DNA of 64,000 bases from Massospora cicadina (GCA_022478985.1 JAKSZP010000173.1:1-64000); one strand, 5' to 3'. Positions 11,901 through 23,289 are shown, numbered from the stretch's first letter. Notes: a model not told the origin generated them from the letters alone. Made by a program: numbers and translations.

Positions 11901-12394
11901 AAGTATCATGTCTATGTTGATTGACAGCTTATCATCTAATATAATGGACAAACAGAATGAAACAACCAGTCATTTGAGCATACCTCTAATGATAAACCAC
12001 GCTCTTACAAGATAGCTGGGCCGCAGATCTACCCTTATCCCAGAATCATACAAAAAGTCCCTCTACTCCTTTATGGGTTATACCCATTATTTGATAACCT
12101 AAAATATATACCCTCTTCTCTCTAAGACTCAGAATTCAGGGCGGAATCTTAGCGGCTGATAACTTTGCTGCCCACAAATGCAAGATAAATCAACAACTAT
12201 GGAAGAAGCTTACCTTTTTATGAACAATGCCAAGAAATTATAAACTAAATTGACAGACATCCATGGAATACTAGGTGGGCTCATTGGGCATGATGGATTA
12301 AAAATTTTAACTTAAAATTACATGCTAAAACTGTCATGCAAACAGGTTATAACCTCCCCAAACGCATAGGTATTGAATCTGGGAGTTTCCACCT

Positions 12395-12539
12395 ATGATT
12401 GACCACATTAAAAATCCATCAGACGTTTCACATTTCCTCCAAAATCTCTTTCAAAGGACTGTCCAGGAGAATGCTGAGCCAGTACTTATAGAAGGTGTTT
12501 CAGAGTATGATATGGAGGAGATACTTAAATTTGTTTATT
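12395..12539 (+). pseudogene. Chromovirus B chromodomain region, 5' half
   Basis: The frame from 12395 ends in PVLIEGVSEYDMEEILKFVY, with the EYxVEEIL start of a chromodomain. It is cut at 12539 by LINE-A. The continuation is found after the LINE at 17837. The last 15 bases (12525-12539) are the left copy of the LINE target site duplication. Confidence 0.7.
12525..12539. repeat. Target site duplication of LINE-A, left copy
   Basis: TTAAATTTGTTTATT is identical, base for base, to 17837-17851. It directly flanks the AT-rich 3' tail of the minus-strand LINE. Length (15 bp) and position are typical of target-primed reverse transcription. Confidence 0.93.
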
Positions 12540-12580
12540 TTAAATTTTTAATTTTAAATTTTATTGTGAGGAAGGCCGAC
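12540..12580 (-). repeat. LINE-A 3' tail
   Basis: On the minus strand, the last bases before the TSD are an A/T-only run made of TAAAATT-like units rather than a pure poly(A). LINEs whose RT recognises its own 3' end often finish in short tandem repeats of this kind. Confidence 0.6.
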
Positions 12581-12687
12581 CAGAGGACGGACACTTCCAA
12601 TTGTCAACCCAAAAGAGACAAAACTTAGTAACATGGAAGGCACCCCAGAGAAGCGATGCTATCTCTTTTTGCCAGCGGGTATGCCAC

Positions 12688-13345
12688 TTATGGGGAGGGG
12701 GAGGGAACGTGTGAATGGGCCGTAGCCACAATTGAACACGTGTGGAGGAAAGGGTCTGATTTGATGAACCAAACTGGGAACCAGGAGGAGACCAGCTGTC
12801 GGCGACGTGGTGGGAGGTATCCAAACATCCATGCCTGAAAGTGGTCCACCAAATGAGACCGGAATCTGTGGACAGTTTCTGGGAGGGTGGGAGTGGAGCC
12901 TGCGATGGCATCCAAGACAATCGTGTGGATAGTCCACATGGCTATTGCAACCACCAGAGCACAGAGGGAGGGTGGAAGGGGGGAGGCCATTGATAAAGCA
13001 AACATATCTCTTGACAGACTGAAGGGATGTGTTTGATCCTGGCCCAGCAGACATTGAACTTCGCGCCATATCACTTTAGAGGTAGGACACTTTTCCAGGC
13101 GGTGGAACAGCGTTCCATACTGGCCACACACAACGCAGGATGAGTGTAAAGCGTTAGAGCGCTCAGCTGTATGGTACACCAACCTCAGGCAGCACCACAC
13201 ATGGGAACGGATTTGAGGCTGCAACAGAGGATGGTGTGCATATTTCCAGATAGTCTTCTGGGTCTCAATAAAATAAGGTATGTCCATCATGTCCAGGTAG
13301 TCCACCCTGGATAGGACATGGGGCCGTGTGGGGATCATGCTATCT
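12688..13345 (-). pseudogene. LINE-A ORF2 C-terminal zinc segment
   Basis: A 216-codon frame (13338 down to 12688) contains HVWCCLRLVYHTAERSNAL followed by SSCVVCGQYGTLFHRLEKCP and VIWREV. This is the CxxC...HxxxxC pattern of the zinc-binding domain (zf-RVT) found after RT in many LINEs, probably used to bind the element's RNA or target DNA. It continues the RT in another frame; the break near 13345-13475 is a decay frameshift. An open overlapping frame (12659-13069) on the same strand is a shadow of it. Confidence 0.75.
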
Positions 13346-13474
13346 TGGATGGGTATCCCCTGTACCTCTTGTGTGAACTGGGGTGAGGGGCGGCCTCTTC
13401 AGGTTGTATGTCCGCTAATATATATTCTCCACTCAGCGCTTCGCATGGAGAGGAGGATTCATTTGTAGTGGGTT

Positions 13475-15415
13475 TTAGTACCGTGAGGACCTGTGGCTGA
13501 TGGGTGTGAAGCCAGGTAGTTCATCAGGGAGTGGGGGCTCGATGGATTGTTGAGGCCCAAGGCCCAAGGCGCGGGAGAAGTTGGAGTGAGCCGCGTGGGA
13601 CCAGTGTTGAGAGGGGAGTGTAGGGGCAGTGACGGCTGTAATCCAGGTACCCAAGATCTTGGCCGCATGGGCTCTGAAGTCAAGCAGGCCCATGCCACCA
13701 AACTGATGAGGGCCAAACATGACCTCTAACCGTACTGGTGGAGGGCGACCTGACCATAGCCATCCTTGCAGCAGGGCATGCAAGGATTTGAAGAAGCATG
13801 GGGAGAAGGGGATGGCGTGGGCTCCAAACCAGACTTTGGAGAGGAGCATAGAGCTGGCCAAAACGACCCTGCCAGTAAGGGAAGTAGGGTGGGCTCTGAG
13901 GGAGGTGATGCGCTTCATCACGTTGTCTAGAATATGACTCTCTATTACTGCTGATGCATTTCCGCCTGCCTCCACCCACACGCCCAGATGGCGGACCAGC
14001 CCTATGGTAGGGCGTGGCACAAAGGGGAGCACCAGTGGGGAGGTGTGGGGTGAGCTGGGAGGGCGAGCGCGTGTGCGAGCAGATGGGCCAGGCTGAGCGC
14101 TGGTTGCAGGGGCCCAGCAGTTATGATACTGACCAAGGAGGATGATTTCGGTTTTGGAGGCATTCAGTGCAGCGTTACTTACCCAGGAATACTCCTGGAT
14201 GAGGGCTTCAAGTGCGCGTGCATCTTTATTATTAGACACCCCAACCACACAGTCATCTGCAAACGCCATCATCTTGACTGGGGCTTGGCCTGGCACATGA
14301 ACCCCGGTGAGTTGGGCATTCGCATTTTGAAGTAATGGTCAAGGCTGAAGTTGTATAAGAGTGGGCTAAGGGGGTCCCCTTGTTGCAATCCCTTTTGAGG
14401 GCGGACTACTTCCGTTAGGAAGCCAGGGCCACGTACTGCCATAGTTGCAGATTCTGTGAGCAGCATCACCCAGTTGATGAAGTGAGGGGGTAAGCGGAAT
14501 TGATGGAGGCAGGCCCTGAGGTATTCCCAGTTTACTCTATCATAGGCCTTCTGTTGGTCCAAGAATGCAAGTGACCCAGAGGCTGTGGACTGGCATGCGT
14601 TGGCCACAGAGTGCACATTGTCCCAAATTGACCTTCTGGGTATGAAACCAAGTTGTTCTGGGGAGATGGTGGCAGATACTACAATCCCTAAACGGTTAGC
14701 CATGATTTTGGTTAATATTTTTGTATCCGTGTTAGTTAAAGAAATGGGGCGCCAGTTGGCTAAGTCTAGCTTGTCCCCTTTCTTGAAGAGTGTGATGGTG
14801 AAGGCCTCTTGTCCTCCTGGCAGGAGGCGCGTTTCCAAAAGGCTCTGGTTAAGTGAGGCAAGCAGCAGTGGGGATATATAATTGAAGTATTTTTTATAGA
14901 ATTCATATGGAATGCCATCTGGGCCTGGGCATTTTCAGTTTGGTGCACCGCAAATGGCTGTCCATGATTCATTTGGAGTAATCAAATGCATTATTTCCGG
15001 GTATTGGAAAGTGTTGCGGATGTGGGCTTAATTTGAGAAATTCCGCCACTTTGGCCGGCTGAATTGGATTGGATTGGAACAACTTGGAGTAATACTTTTG
15101 TGTTTTGATTGCCACTTCAGCTGGCGTATCCACAATGGAATCATCTGATCTTTGCACCTGTGTGAAGGCCACGCTCTGGCGTGGTGCATATTTTTTTTTA
15201 AAAAATATGCGGTGCACTTGTCGCCTTTTGTGATGCGTTTGGCCCTGTACTGAACATAAACCCAATGTTTGTGTTGCCTTTTGAGTGCGTTGAGGTGAAT
15301 GGCTGCCTCCGCCCACTTCTGGCCCCATGCAGAGCTGTATCCTGTAGCTAGGATATTGGACTCCAGGTGTGCCAACTCTGCCAGAGCGCGCGAAATGACA
15401 GCCAATGTGGCTCAT
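13475..15415 (-). pseudogene. LINE-A ORF2 reverse transcriptase
   Basis: Two long frames carry the LINE RT. 14838-14269 has NWRPISLTNTDTKILTKIMA, the palm LDQQKAYDRVNWEYL and GLQQGDPLSPLLYNFSLD. 14296-13475 opens with the catalytic MMAFADDCVV, both Asp residues intact, and runs through the thumb (TSLTGRVVLASSMLLSKVWF). The upstream part (15415-14969) is the linker from the endonuclease. Frames overlap by a few bases near 14280, so one indel separates the finger/palm half from the catalytic box. The enzyme would reverse-transcribe LINE RNA at a nicked target. Confidence 0.92.
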
Positions 15416-15419
15416 GAGC

Positions 15420-16488
15420 GTCTGGAGGAGAGGTGGCGAGAGTGGCGGATGGTATCATATTTGAAAGTTGCCCATGTGGAAATGGGGTCCACGCAAAATG
15501 GTGCAACAAACTCTTTTGCCAAAGTTGCTGATTTCACCCACGTGGAAAATCCTGGCGACGTGAGCTCAGAGGGGCGGATTTTGTACCAATGTGGGGCCTT
15601 AGCAGCTGTGACAGGTAGGTGGCAGGTTATTGAGACCAGTCAATGATTGGAGAATTCCATTTTTGTTGTTTTAAAGTGGGATATTTGGGGTTGGAATTTC
15701 GCTGGTGTAAGGATAAGGTCTATGCGGGACATGGACCTTAATTGGCCATTGTGGATGTGGGGGCGCGTCATGTTCTTGAGCAGCAGGGCTTGCCGCGGCA
15801 GTGCATCCATTAACCCAAGGGTGGCCTTTAGAACGCGAAGTTCAATGTGGCCCTGGGGGGCGTGGGAGGAGGAAGGCCACCGGTCCATTGGAGTGTTTAG
15901 CCAGCAGTTCATATCGCTGACTACAAAAGGGTCTGGGGGTAGCGGGAGGGATTTGACTGATGAGAAAAATTCCCGACGCTCTCATGCACTGTTTGGGGCA
16001 TAGATGTTGACAATAGCGTGTACCATGTCAGCCCATAAGAAGGTGACAACGAGGACTTGGCCATTGAGGAAGGTTTCTGACAATAAAAATTTGAAAAAAT
16101 TATTTTCCCAAATTAGCACCCCACAGTGCTCTGACCAAAAGGATATGGATGGGAGGAGCATTGTTTTCCAAGCTTCCTCAGAACCTCATGGACAGAGGGA
16201 CTCCTGGATGGCCAGAATATCCATGGGTAAATTTTGTTGTAAAAACTCAGTTTCTAGCCCGGGATGGGGAAGCCTTGAGTCCAGCAATATTCAACGTCCC
16301 TAAAGTGAAGGTTTCCCCCATTGCACCTTAGGTGCGAGGGGGAGTGGGCACCTGGGCCCACTAGCCTCCTCTAGATCCCCACAGGCCTTCACAGCAGTGT
16401 GGGTGTTAGCAGTAACGCTATCAGGATTTTTGTTATATTTTGCAGAAAGAGTTGCATTGGCTTTAGCCTTTGCTTTTTGTTTCCCCAA
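15420..16488 (-). pseudogene. LINE-A ORF2 start and AP endonuclease region
   Basis: A lysine-rich start, MGKQKAKAKANATL (16488 downward), is followed by GETFTLGTLNIAGLK (about 16310-16265), the N-terminal block of APE-type LINE endonucleases. After it come several short frames covering the rest of the domain with many stops. Such endonucleases nick the target strand to prime cDNA synthesis. Assignment of the middle part is by order between ORF1 and RT; I cannot place the catalytic E/D/H residues with certainty. Confidence 0.65.
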
Positions 16489-17640
16489 CGTCGGACAAAT
16501 TTTTTGCGGTGTGGATGAGTTCAGTGCACCGTTGAGCAGGTCAAAATTTTTTTTTCAGTTGGGATGGGCCCCAAGTTGGTTTCAAATAGAGCTTGGGTGC
16601 AACGATTGGGTGAGATTGAGTCCCCCTCGAATCCTCAGATTGATTGGCCCAATTGGCATGGGCTTCCCAATCTGATTGGTTGATGGATTCCTGAGTTGCT
16701 TCCGCTGCAAAGGTTACAATGTCCTCCTGGCGTTGGGAGTGTGGGATAGCGGTGGTGGCTTTAGCCGCTTCCTTGGATGCAGCCCTGCAGGCCTGCTTAG
16801 CCTTCTTCCACTCTTGCGGGGAGATAGGCTTTACCAGTAGGTAGCAGCCTTGTGCTCCCCACGGGAAAGCCTCTTTGGTGCTTGCAGTTGGTTCATAGTG
16901 CGCCTCTCCACTGTCCATGGCCGCTGGGGGGTGCTCTTGGTTTGTGACGCCCTCCTTGGTGGGGCATGTATGCACCTTATGGCTGAACGCATCACAGTAG
17001 GTGCAAATGGGGGGCGCGCTGTCCACAGTCATCCGGAATGGGTGGGTGGTATGCCCTGCAATATCAATAAAAGTGGAGTGCGGGATCTGGGTTAGGTCCT
17101 TCACCATCTCCTTGGTCAGGGTCAGAACTGCGATGGCTTTGCCAGTGCACAGGTGTGGCATCAGCGTGAAGCATTGTATTTCAAAAGATTGTATTTCACC
17201 ATATACGGTGAGACCATCTTTCAGGTGTTGTTCTAAAATGTCACGTTTTACCGTAGTAGGCAAAAAGTCAAATGTGAGGAAAATTTGGTTTGATTTCGTC
17301 CATCTAATGCGTTTGGTTTCAACGACCCATTGCCCTTCAGGGAGGTCAACCATTACATGCACTGCAGCAGCCTTGTCTGCTGCCTCTTTGTTTTTTAAAC
17401 CTAGGTCCAGTCAACCACATGACATGGAGTGAGGTGCAATGTACACCGCGGTCAGGAAAAAGGTGTGCACATCTTCACAAAATTTTTCCCATAAGGCCGT
17501 TTGTTGGATGTCCAGAAACATGCGGACTCTGTATTCCACCAATGAAAGTGGCTGGGAGTGTGGCGTGTTGTTGTACTGGTTGCATCGTGCTTGCCATGAG
17601 AGGATTTCTGGGGAAATAGTGACCACCAGTTTTTTAAAAT
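16489..17640 (-). pseudogene. LINE-A ORF1, gag-like RNA-binding protein
   Basis: The main frame (17362 down to 16541, 273 codons) is preceded by an N-terminal piece (17626-17411) in the same direction, separated by one stop near 17410. It shows an RRM-like stretch (IFLTFDFLPTTVKRDILEQH ... GLTVYGEIQSFEI), then the zinc knuckle ICTYCDAFSHKVHTCP (CX2CX4HX4C, about 16960-17010), then a Lys/Ala-rich coil (QEWKKAKQACRAASKEAAK). ORF1 proteins of this kind coat LINE RNA. LINE-B and LINE-C have the same layout. Confidence 0.85.
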
Positions 17641-17836
17641 TTTTGTCTATTCCACCAGTTTCTCTGGGGCATTTTCAAACGTTTGAGGCCGCAGGCCTTC
17701 CACCTGCTCTTCTTACCTTACTTGCCCAACTGCTCCCTGACATGGGCGCAGACTAATCTCCTCTTTGAGAATATCAAACTAGATTCAGACTTGAATTGAA
17801 TAGCTTGCAAAAGTGATTGCAACGAGAAAGAAAAGT

Positions 17837-17851
17837 TTAAATTTGTTTATT
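17837..17851. repeat. Target site duplication of LINE-A, right copy
   Basis: Identical to 12525-12539 (TTAAATTTGTTTATT). It lies at the 5' end of LINE-A; no untemplated bases are obvious between the duplication and the LINE leader. Confidence 0.93.
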
Positions 17852-18080
17852 GAGGACACAAATTCATTAAATGGTGCCATAGAGAGTGTACACATCTTAC
17901 ATAAACAGTTGGGTCTCAGCAGTTATTTTAAAAACAGCTGGGAGTTAATATTAATTTCTATCAGTATAACTCAAGGTCATCAACTATCCCATGACAAGGT
18001 AGCGGCCATCCAGCCATCCCCTTCAAAATCACACAAAAACTTTAATAAATGTTCTATAATGATGGATGACTCTGTATAAA
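17852..18080 (+). pseudogene. Chromovirus B chromodomain tail, 3' half
   Basis: Directly after the right TSD copy an open + strand frame (17813-18079) continues the pol end of B. Its last part, VAAIQPSPSKSHKNFNK ... MMDDSV, lines up with IAAILAIKLPERHKNYALAHAPG of chromovirus F and with the tail of A. This supports B as one element split by LINE-A rather than two fragments. Confidence 0.65.
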
Positions 18081-18122
18081 GAAGTAATTAAGGTCTTGGC
18101 TTTAAATTTTAGTTGAACAAGG

Positions 18123-19485
18123 TGTAACACAAATTTCAGATAAATAAAGGGCCTAAACCCCATTGTAAGCGCCATTAAAATAGTGAAAGCCATGGGCACA
18201 TGCTAGATGAACGCTGGATAACCGCCACGCGCCTTTTCTAGCCCCAAAAGCCAGTATGGAGGATGGGTGGTACCAGAGGATAATTGAGAAAATTTTGAAT
18301 GTGGTATAAATAGCCCTTGAAATAGACAGATCAGCTGGACAGCAAGAACACAGGTCCAACTCTCTGAGAAAACTTTTTAAAATACAGCATGATTACCACA
18401 CCTGGTGTTGGAACAAGCTAGTGAATTTCAATTAAACATAAATTGACCAAAAAATATAAATGAAAAACTCCCCCTTAGCTCTGCAAGTGATTCAAAAACT
18501 AGTGAGATTGGCAAATTGAACCCTGAAGGTCAAAAACCTTCAAGATTAGGTTGTATGTTTGACCCCAAGGAAGATTACCAGCCTCACATAAAATGGCAGA
18601 GTGTTCACAAGGTAACTCTAATTGTCCTCTGACCCTTACTAATCTTTTGAGCCACTAATCTGCAAAAGCTCACTCTTAAAACTGCAACATTGTTTTAATA
18701 ATACCTCCATCTAATGGAATCGTGGCTTGTTTGCCATATATTCCCCTCAGAGATAGTCAAAGAACCAAAAATCCTTATCAATAGTAAGATGTTGAGATTT
18801 TTTCAATTTTTGATAGAAAATAATTCCCTAAAATTTTTTTTTTTTTTGCGCTCACTCTTCAAGGTTCAAACTTATTGACCCCTCTATTAAGATCAATAGA
18901 AGAGCCCCAATATCTGTTGAAGGTAATTGCTTTTGTAGTTTTCTTGATGATAACAGTAATTGCTGCTGTGGGTGGTAGCTTACAACAGGAACCCAAAGAA
19001 CCCTAAAATTGTCCCTCCATTTATGAGCAATTTGAGCATTACCCATTTGGCTCTTTATAACTACCATCTAAAGGGAAAAATGAGCTCATCTTTAAATTTA
19101 TTAGTGTTTTTCAAACAATTGATAGCAAAATCTAATGAATGTCTAACTCCTGAACATTGTAAAATAATACTCATTACATAAAAAAGTGTCCAATGATAAA
19201 CGCCTTTATGAGAGTGCACTTAAGTCATCCTCCCACTCACCCTTCAAAGCCAAAAACTGGCACTATGGAAAACTAGATCAAGTTGATATAGTCCTGAATC
19301 CACTCTTAGCGTCAGAATAATGTTACTTGCTTTATAATTCTTATACCTCTCATAAGTAATTCTATTTATAAGTTTCTAGGATGGTGGTGACTTATAGACA
19401 ATGATTCCATCACGTTTACTTAAGTACCTCAAATTATAGCCTAATTTTTCCTTTTCACGTCAATTCTCTAAAATCTACTTGACTC
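18123..19485 (+). repeat. Long terminal repeat, right copy (3' LTR of B)
   Basis: It starts with TGTAACAC about 45 bases after the pol tail of B and carries the same ordered blocks as 5025-7050, for example GCTCTGCAAGTGATTC near 18480, 'GTGGGTGGTAGCTTACAACAGG' near 18969 and 'AACTGGCACTATGGAAAACTAGATCAAGTT' near 19253. Identity by eye is modest, so the pair is old. The 3' border near 19485 is approximate. Confidence 0.55.
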
Positions 19486-19869
19486 AGAATGTTATGCAGA
19501 TAAGCCAATAATTTTGAAGATTATAAAAGACCCATAACAAGGAAGAGAACATCAATCAGCTATGAGTGCTTCCCAGAAATTGATTTTCTCTGGCAGGCTC
19601 GCTGGGCCCAATAATTATAGGGACTAGATATAACATGACCTCATTTAAAAGTCCCTGAATATGAACAAAGCTTATCCTAAGCCCACTAAAAAAGTTACTC
19701 GCTCTAAAAAAGTAATTACCTCATCAAGAAGGAGATAAACAATTCAGTAACAACTTCCTAACTAAATTAATTACTGAATTTTACGGTTTTGTGGTTATTT
19801 CATTTTATAAAACAAATAAAGTTTTATATGTAAAAACTATGGTCCCTATTTTATCCACTGTTTGAAAAA
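19486..19869. other. AT-rich spacer, no feature seen
   Basis: There is no readable frame over about 40 codons, and no match that I can see to the other elements in the window. It is the left flank of element C; its continuation after C begins at 29412. Confidence 0.5.
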
Positions 19870-19874
19870 ACACC
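19870..19874. repeat. Target site duplication of element C, left copy
   Basis: ACACC, identical to 29407-29411, directly before the TGT start of the first LTR. Five bases is the usual duplication for Ty3/Gypsy. Confidence 0.85.
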
Positions 19875-21003
19875 TGTAAAAATTTACTTAAAAGTTGTAA
19901 TTGGCAAGCAACCCAGTAACCTTTTTACTGCACAGGTTTGGTTTCCTCGTGCACTTAATGTTGTATAGAATGTACTATTGATTAATAATAGTATGGAGGC
20001 TTTTATCTGCAACTGAGTGTGAATTATATTTTGACCTAACGCTCAGCCATTATTTCCGGTTAAATACTTGTATATTCATACTCATAGGGATTCATTCCCT
20101 ATACTCTTGTCTACCTGATCTTCGCTAAGTTACCCCAGTGACAGTCTCTCTCAGCCCAACACACAGTTAGCAGCTATCCCTGATTGTGGTTCCTTCTTCT
20201 CTAGATCCCCGCTCAGATCTTTACTCTTCTCTCTGAGAGTCTTCCAATTATTGCCCTCTGCAATAATATCCTTGAGATAGACAACACAATAGAAGCTGAT
20301 AGTCTAACTATACATTGAATAGATAATATTACTGTAAACTCTAAACTCTGTAAAGTTACTTTTTTTACTATAGTATATCCAAGGGAATATATATAGTGGG
20401 GAATTTGGCTGTCTAACCCTCAGTTGACACCTCTTTGATGAAACAGCAGCCGTTGCCATTGAATCACCTATCCTCATCTCAGCAGCGATGGTCTTCCCCA
20501 TCCTGGCTAGGATTCCATCATTGGACATCCTTGAGACCTCAAATGGAAAGAGTCAGAAAACATGTCCCTAACATTTTCCTCTCAATCCAAGCAAATCAAC
20601 AATATTTGGCTAGAAACCTGCTTAGGTATTGGGACTTATTAACCATTAAGGTAGGTCATGCACCAACTGATTGATTCACTAGTTGCAGGCGGCATCACTC
20701 GCCTCACAACTTGCTATTCATTCCCAATCAGATGGTGATGAAACCTGACCAATCTCAATTGGTACACCTGATAGTTAATCACTATCAGATGCCCCTATTT
20801 TGTCAGCAACTCCACCCGATGAGATCTTAAATATTCATCCAGATCAATTCTCAATGGATACAACCAGACGAATATCCCAAAATCCCCCAAATGTATTCCT
20901 CCAAAATTTGGGCCAACAAATTTCTGATTCACTTTGCCTTAGGGATTTTCCCCCTAACAATACCAGGTAATCTAGCAGGCTGGGAATATGGGCAAAAATC
21001 CCA
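19875..21003 (-). repeat. Element C 3' LTR
   Basis: 1129 bases, homologous along its whole length to 28282-29406. It includes the blocks CCCGCTCAGATCT, a 'GGGAATATATATAGTGGGGAATTTGG' segment near 20390, and the ending 'GGGAATATGGGCAAAAATCCCA'. Most differences from its partner look like transitions. Open frames inside it are shadows. Confidence 0.93.
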
Positions 21004-21032
21004 ACAAATCCCCCTCTTGCCTAGATTTCCAG
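21004..21032 (-). promoter_or_regulatory. Element C polypurine tract
   Basis: On the minus strand the bases just before the 3' LTR read GGCAAGAGGGGGATTTGT. An AAGAGGGGG run at this place is the normal primer for plus-strand cDNA synthesis. Confidence 0.7.
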
Positions 21033-21540
21033 CAAGAAAAAGACTGGGGCATGAGAACACGCTTCAGACACTTGGTCAAATACTTCATTGGTTCAAGTGG
21101 AGTACACTTGTCAATACTCAACGCTGCTCAGGACAACCTTTGGCATATGGCGTTTTTCCTCTTCCTCCTCTCTACCGCCTTCTCAGAGCGCGGTCCCCAT
21201 GACCTTCTGTCATGCCAGGCTGATCAATTTACTCGTGACGATATTAGTCCTGGGATCCAGTTTTCCCCCATCAGGGTATATGAACCGCTGTCATATTCAA
21301 TATTCTTGGTCTGGCGTCCTTGATTTCCTGATTTTCTCCCCATCCTAGATAGGAGACTCTTGCCATCAATGTTCATTTTGTGGCTAAATTAAGAATACTT
21401 ATTTCTATTTGCCCTTGTTGTTTCGCTCATAACCTCTTGGCTGTAAGTCATTCCTAAATCTTCCCTTGGAGAGCTTATCTCATTAATTTTGAGATTAAAT
21501 TATCCAAAATTGGAGCCTAATGGATTTTAGGGTGCATAAT

Positions 21541-22247
21541 GTCAACTTCTATATAAGTCTGACATCCCCTCTCGTCCAACTCAAATATCAAATTCTGAGT
21601 CGCGCTACCAGCAGCTCCTCAATAGTTTGTCTGATCCAGACCTCTGTCTCTTCCAGCAGATGAGTCAGGATGCTCGATGGAACCTCTTTTATGGTCCTTC
21701 CAGGACTCATACACCTAGTCTGGTGCAAGCGGCTAGTCCTTCCATCAAATTACCAGAAATGATAACTAATCCCTCTGAAACCAGGCGGGCTATTGTTTTG
21801 AACAACTCTCAGCTAATTCTTTCTCTGCTGTCAATTCCAGAGTTGGACTTCGAAGCTCTCCTGGATTCAGCTCCTTTTGCTGATGCTCCAAACATTGTCA
21901 TAGATGCTCCAGAGATTATGTTGGTCACTATGGATCGTTCATTTCTGGCTGGGTCAGACCTGCTCCCTGAGTTCCTCTTCCAACTCAGTCAACATTACAA
22001 ACCCACTGTTCTGGTTTCTGAGCTCTCAATCAGTAACAGTATTCACTTTGAGCTCCCCTACGCTGAACTCTGGGCCCAAGTCACCGAGGCTTTGACTCTA
22101 GCACTGAATCCCTCTGATCTTGATAACCTTCTGGTTCAGGATACCGCCACTTATGCCTTTCACTTTGCTGGCCAAGTTCTTCAAAGTTGGTCCACAAAGC
22201 TTCCAGCCTCACCTGGGTTCCACCGTTCATTCAGCTTTAGCTTCTGA
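21541..22247 (+). CDS. Antisense open frame inside element C, unknown protein
   Basis: An open + strand frame of about 235 codons lies opposite to the element's own genes, between integrase and 3' LTR. The first ATG is at 21660 (MSQDARWNLFYGPSRTH); upstream the frame is open back to 21541 with a TATATAAG box at about 21552. The product is Ser/Leu/Pro rich and acidic, with no motif I recognise; it ends SFSFSF. Other frames of the same strand stay protein-like to about 22745 (for example GVLDEAHRQALRTNLPAPVP near 22400), followed by AATAAA at 22756. This suggests a broken gene of roughly 400 codons. Antisense frames at this spot are known in some plant Gypsy lineages. A captured host gene fragment is the alternative. 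Confidence 0.4.
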
Positions 22248-22760
22248 GAAGCCCATAGTCATTGCTTGCAGGATGCAATCTTTTCCTGCATGACTATCTC
22301 TTCTCCATCGCTTCCCATCGGTATCTTCCACTGATGGCGTTGATAGGGGGCATGATTTAACAACCCCCATCAAGCATCCCTTCTTTGTTGCCAGCCCATA
22401 TGTCTGGTGTCCTTGATGAAGCCCATCGTCAGGCGCTCAGGACTAATCTTCCAGCTCCAGTGCCATATCAGGATTACTTGGGGTTATTTGCCAATTGCCT
22501 CTTTTTATACTGCTGCTTTCCTCCCCACTCTGAGGTTTCGTGATTGGCTTCCTCCAACATCTCAATTTTCCTTCCCCTAGTTGCTTTCTCTCAGGGCTCA
22601 GCGTCCACTCAAAGAACGTGGTTTTGTGTAGGTCTCTCCTCACTAGCGTCCAATTGCATATCAATTTTGACAGGCTGTTCATTCCTACCACGATCCATCC
22701 TCCCTCCCCCAAGAGGCGACATAGGTGGAATCATCCCCGCACCAAGGACAATCAATAAAA
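22248..22760 (+). pseudogene. Possible 3' continuation of the antisense frame, with poly(A) signal
   Basis: After the TGA at 22245-22247, protein-like pieces continue in other frames: SGVLDEAHRQALRTNLPAPV (about 22400-22460), DYLGLFANCLFLY, then FRDWLPPTSQFSFP and LLSLRAQRPLKERGFV (about 22530-22630). Two or three indels would separate them. An AATAAA on the + strand at 22756 closes the stretch. Linking these pieces to the upstream frame is inference. Confidence 0.3.
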
Positions 22761-22854
22761 ATAAAAACTATAGGAATATATTTTGTTTTTTATCTATGTG
22801 GTTTATAATCTTTTTTTCCATATCTTTTATCAATTTTTTGTCTTTATTCTTCTT

Positions 22855-23060
22855 TTTTACTTTGGGACTTGACCTTGTTTTGGTTCAGCGGTCCATCTTT
22901 TTTATTTTTTCCCCCAAAATGAGTCCTGAGTACTTAAACCTACCAGTTTTCTATGGTTCAGAGGTTCTTTTTTCGGACTTAACCATCTATATTGGTTCAG
23001 AGGTCCTTTCTTTTGGACTTGACCTAATCATCAGGACATGACCAACTTAATGGTTTATTG
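22855..23060. repeat. Short degenerate tandem repeat with GGACTTGACC boxes
   Basis: The unit is about 42 bases: TTGGTTCAGAGGTCC, a T-rich run, then GGACTTGACC. Copies start near 22874, 22950 and 22998, with GGACTTGACC/GGACTTAACC boxes near 22865, 22976 and 23018. It lies between the integrase end and the antisense frame of element C. No function can be read from it. Confidence 0.5.
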
Positions 23061-23289
23061 GTCCTTCAGGAACTCTTTTATTTTTTTCATTGATTAAACG
23101 CTTTAGATACTTAGTGTGGACTCAATTTGCAACTTTTCCATCCAAGAGATTATTGATGGAATAAGCATCAGTCGCTGTCTTGGCGATTACTTCAAATGGA
23201 CCTGACCACAATGCATCTAATTTGTTTCTTCATCTGAAACCATGCATATCGCAATAGGCAACTCTTTCCCATATTCAATATTCTTCTAA

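Larger units (their letters stand above)
12540..17836 (-). mobile_element. LINE-A, near full-length non-LTR retrotransposon
   Basis: A 5.3-kb insertion on the minus strand has ORF1 (gag-like, CCHC), then ORF2 with AP endonuclease, reverse transcriptase and a C-terminal zinc segment. The 3' end at 12540 carries an AT-rich tail. A perfect 15-bp TSD brackets it, and it interrupts the chromodomain region of chromovirus B. ORF1 has one main open frame and ORF2 several breaks, so it is younger than B but dead. The clade is uncertain; the layout fits Tad1/I-like fungal LINEs. Confidence 0.92.

Noticed and set aside
12656..17756. Many + strand open frames of 60-140 codons across 12.6-17.7 kb
   Set aside because: They lie opposite the LINE-A ORFs and show no motifs; they are shadows of the GC-richer minus-strand genes.
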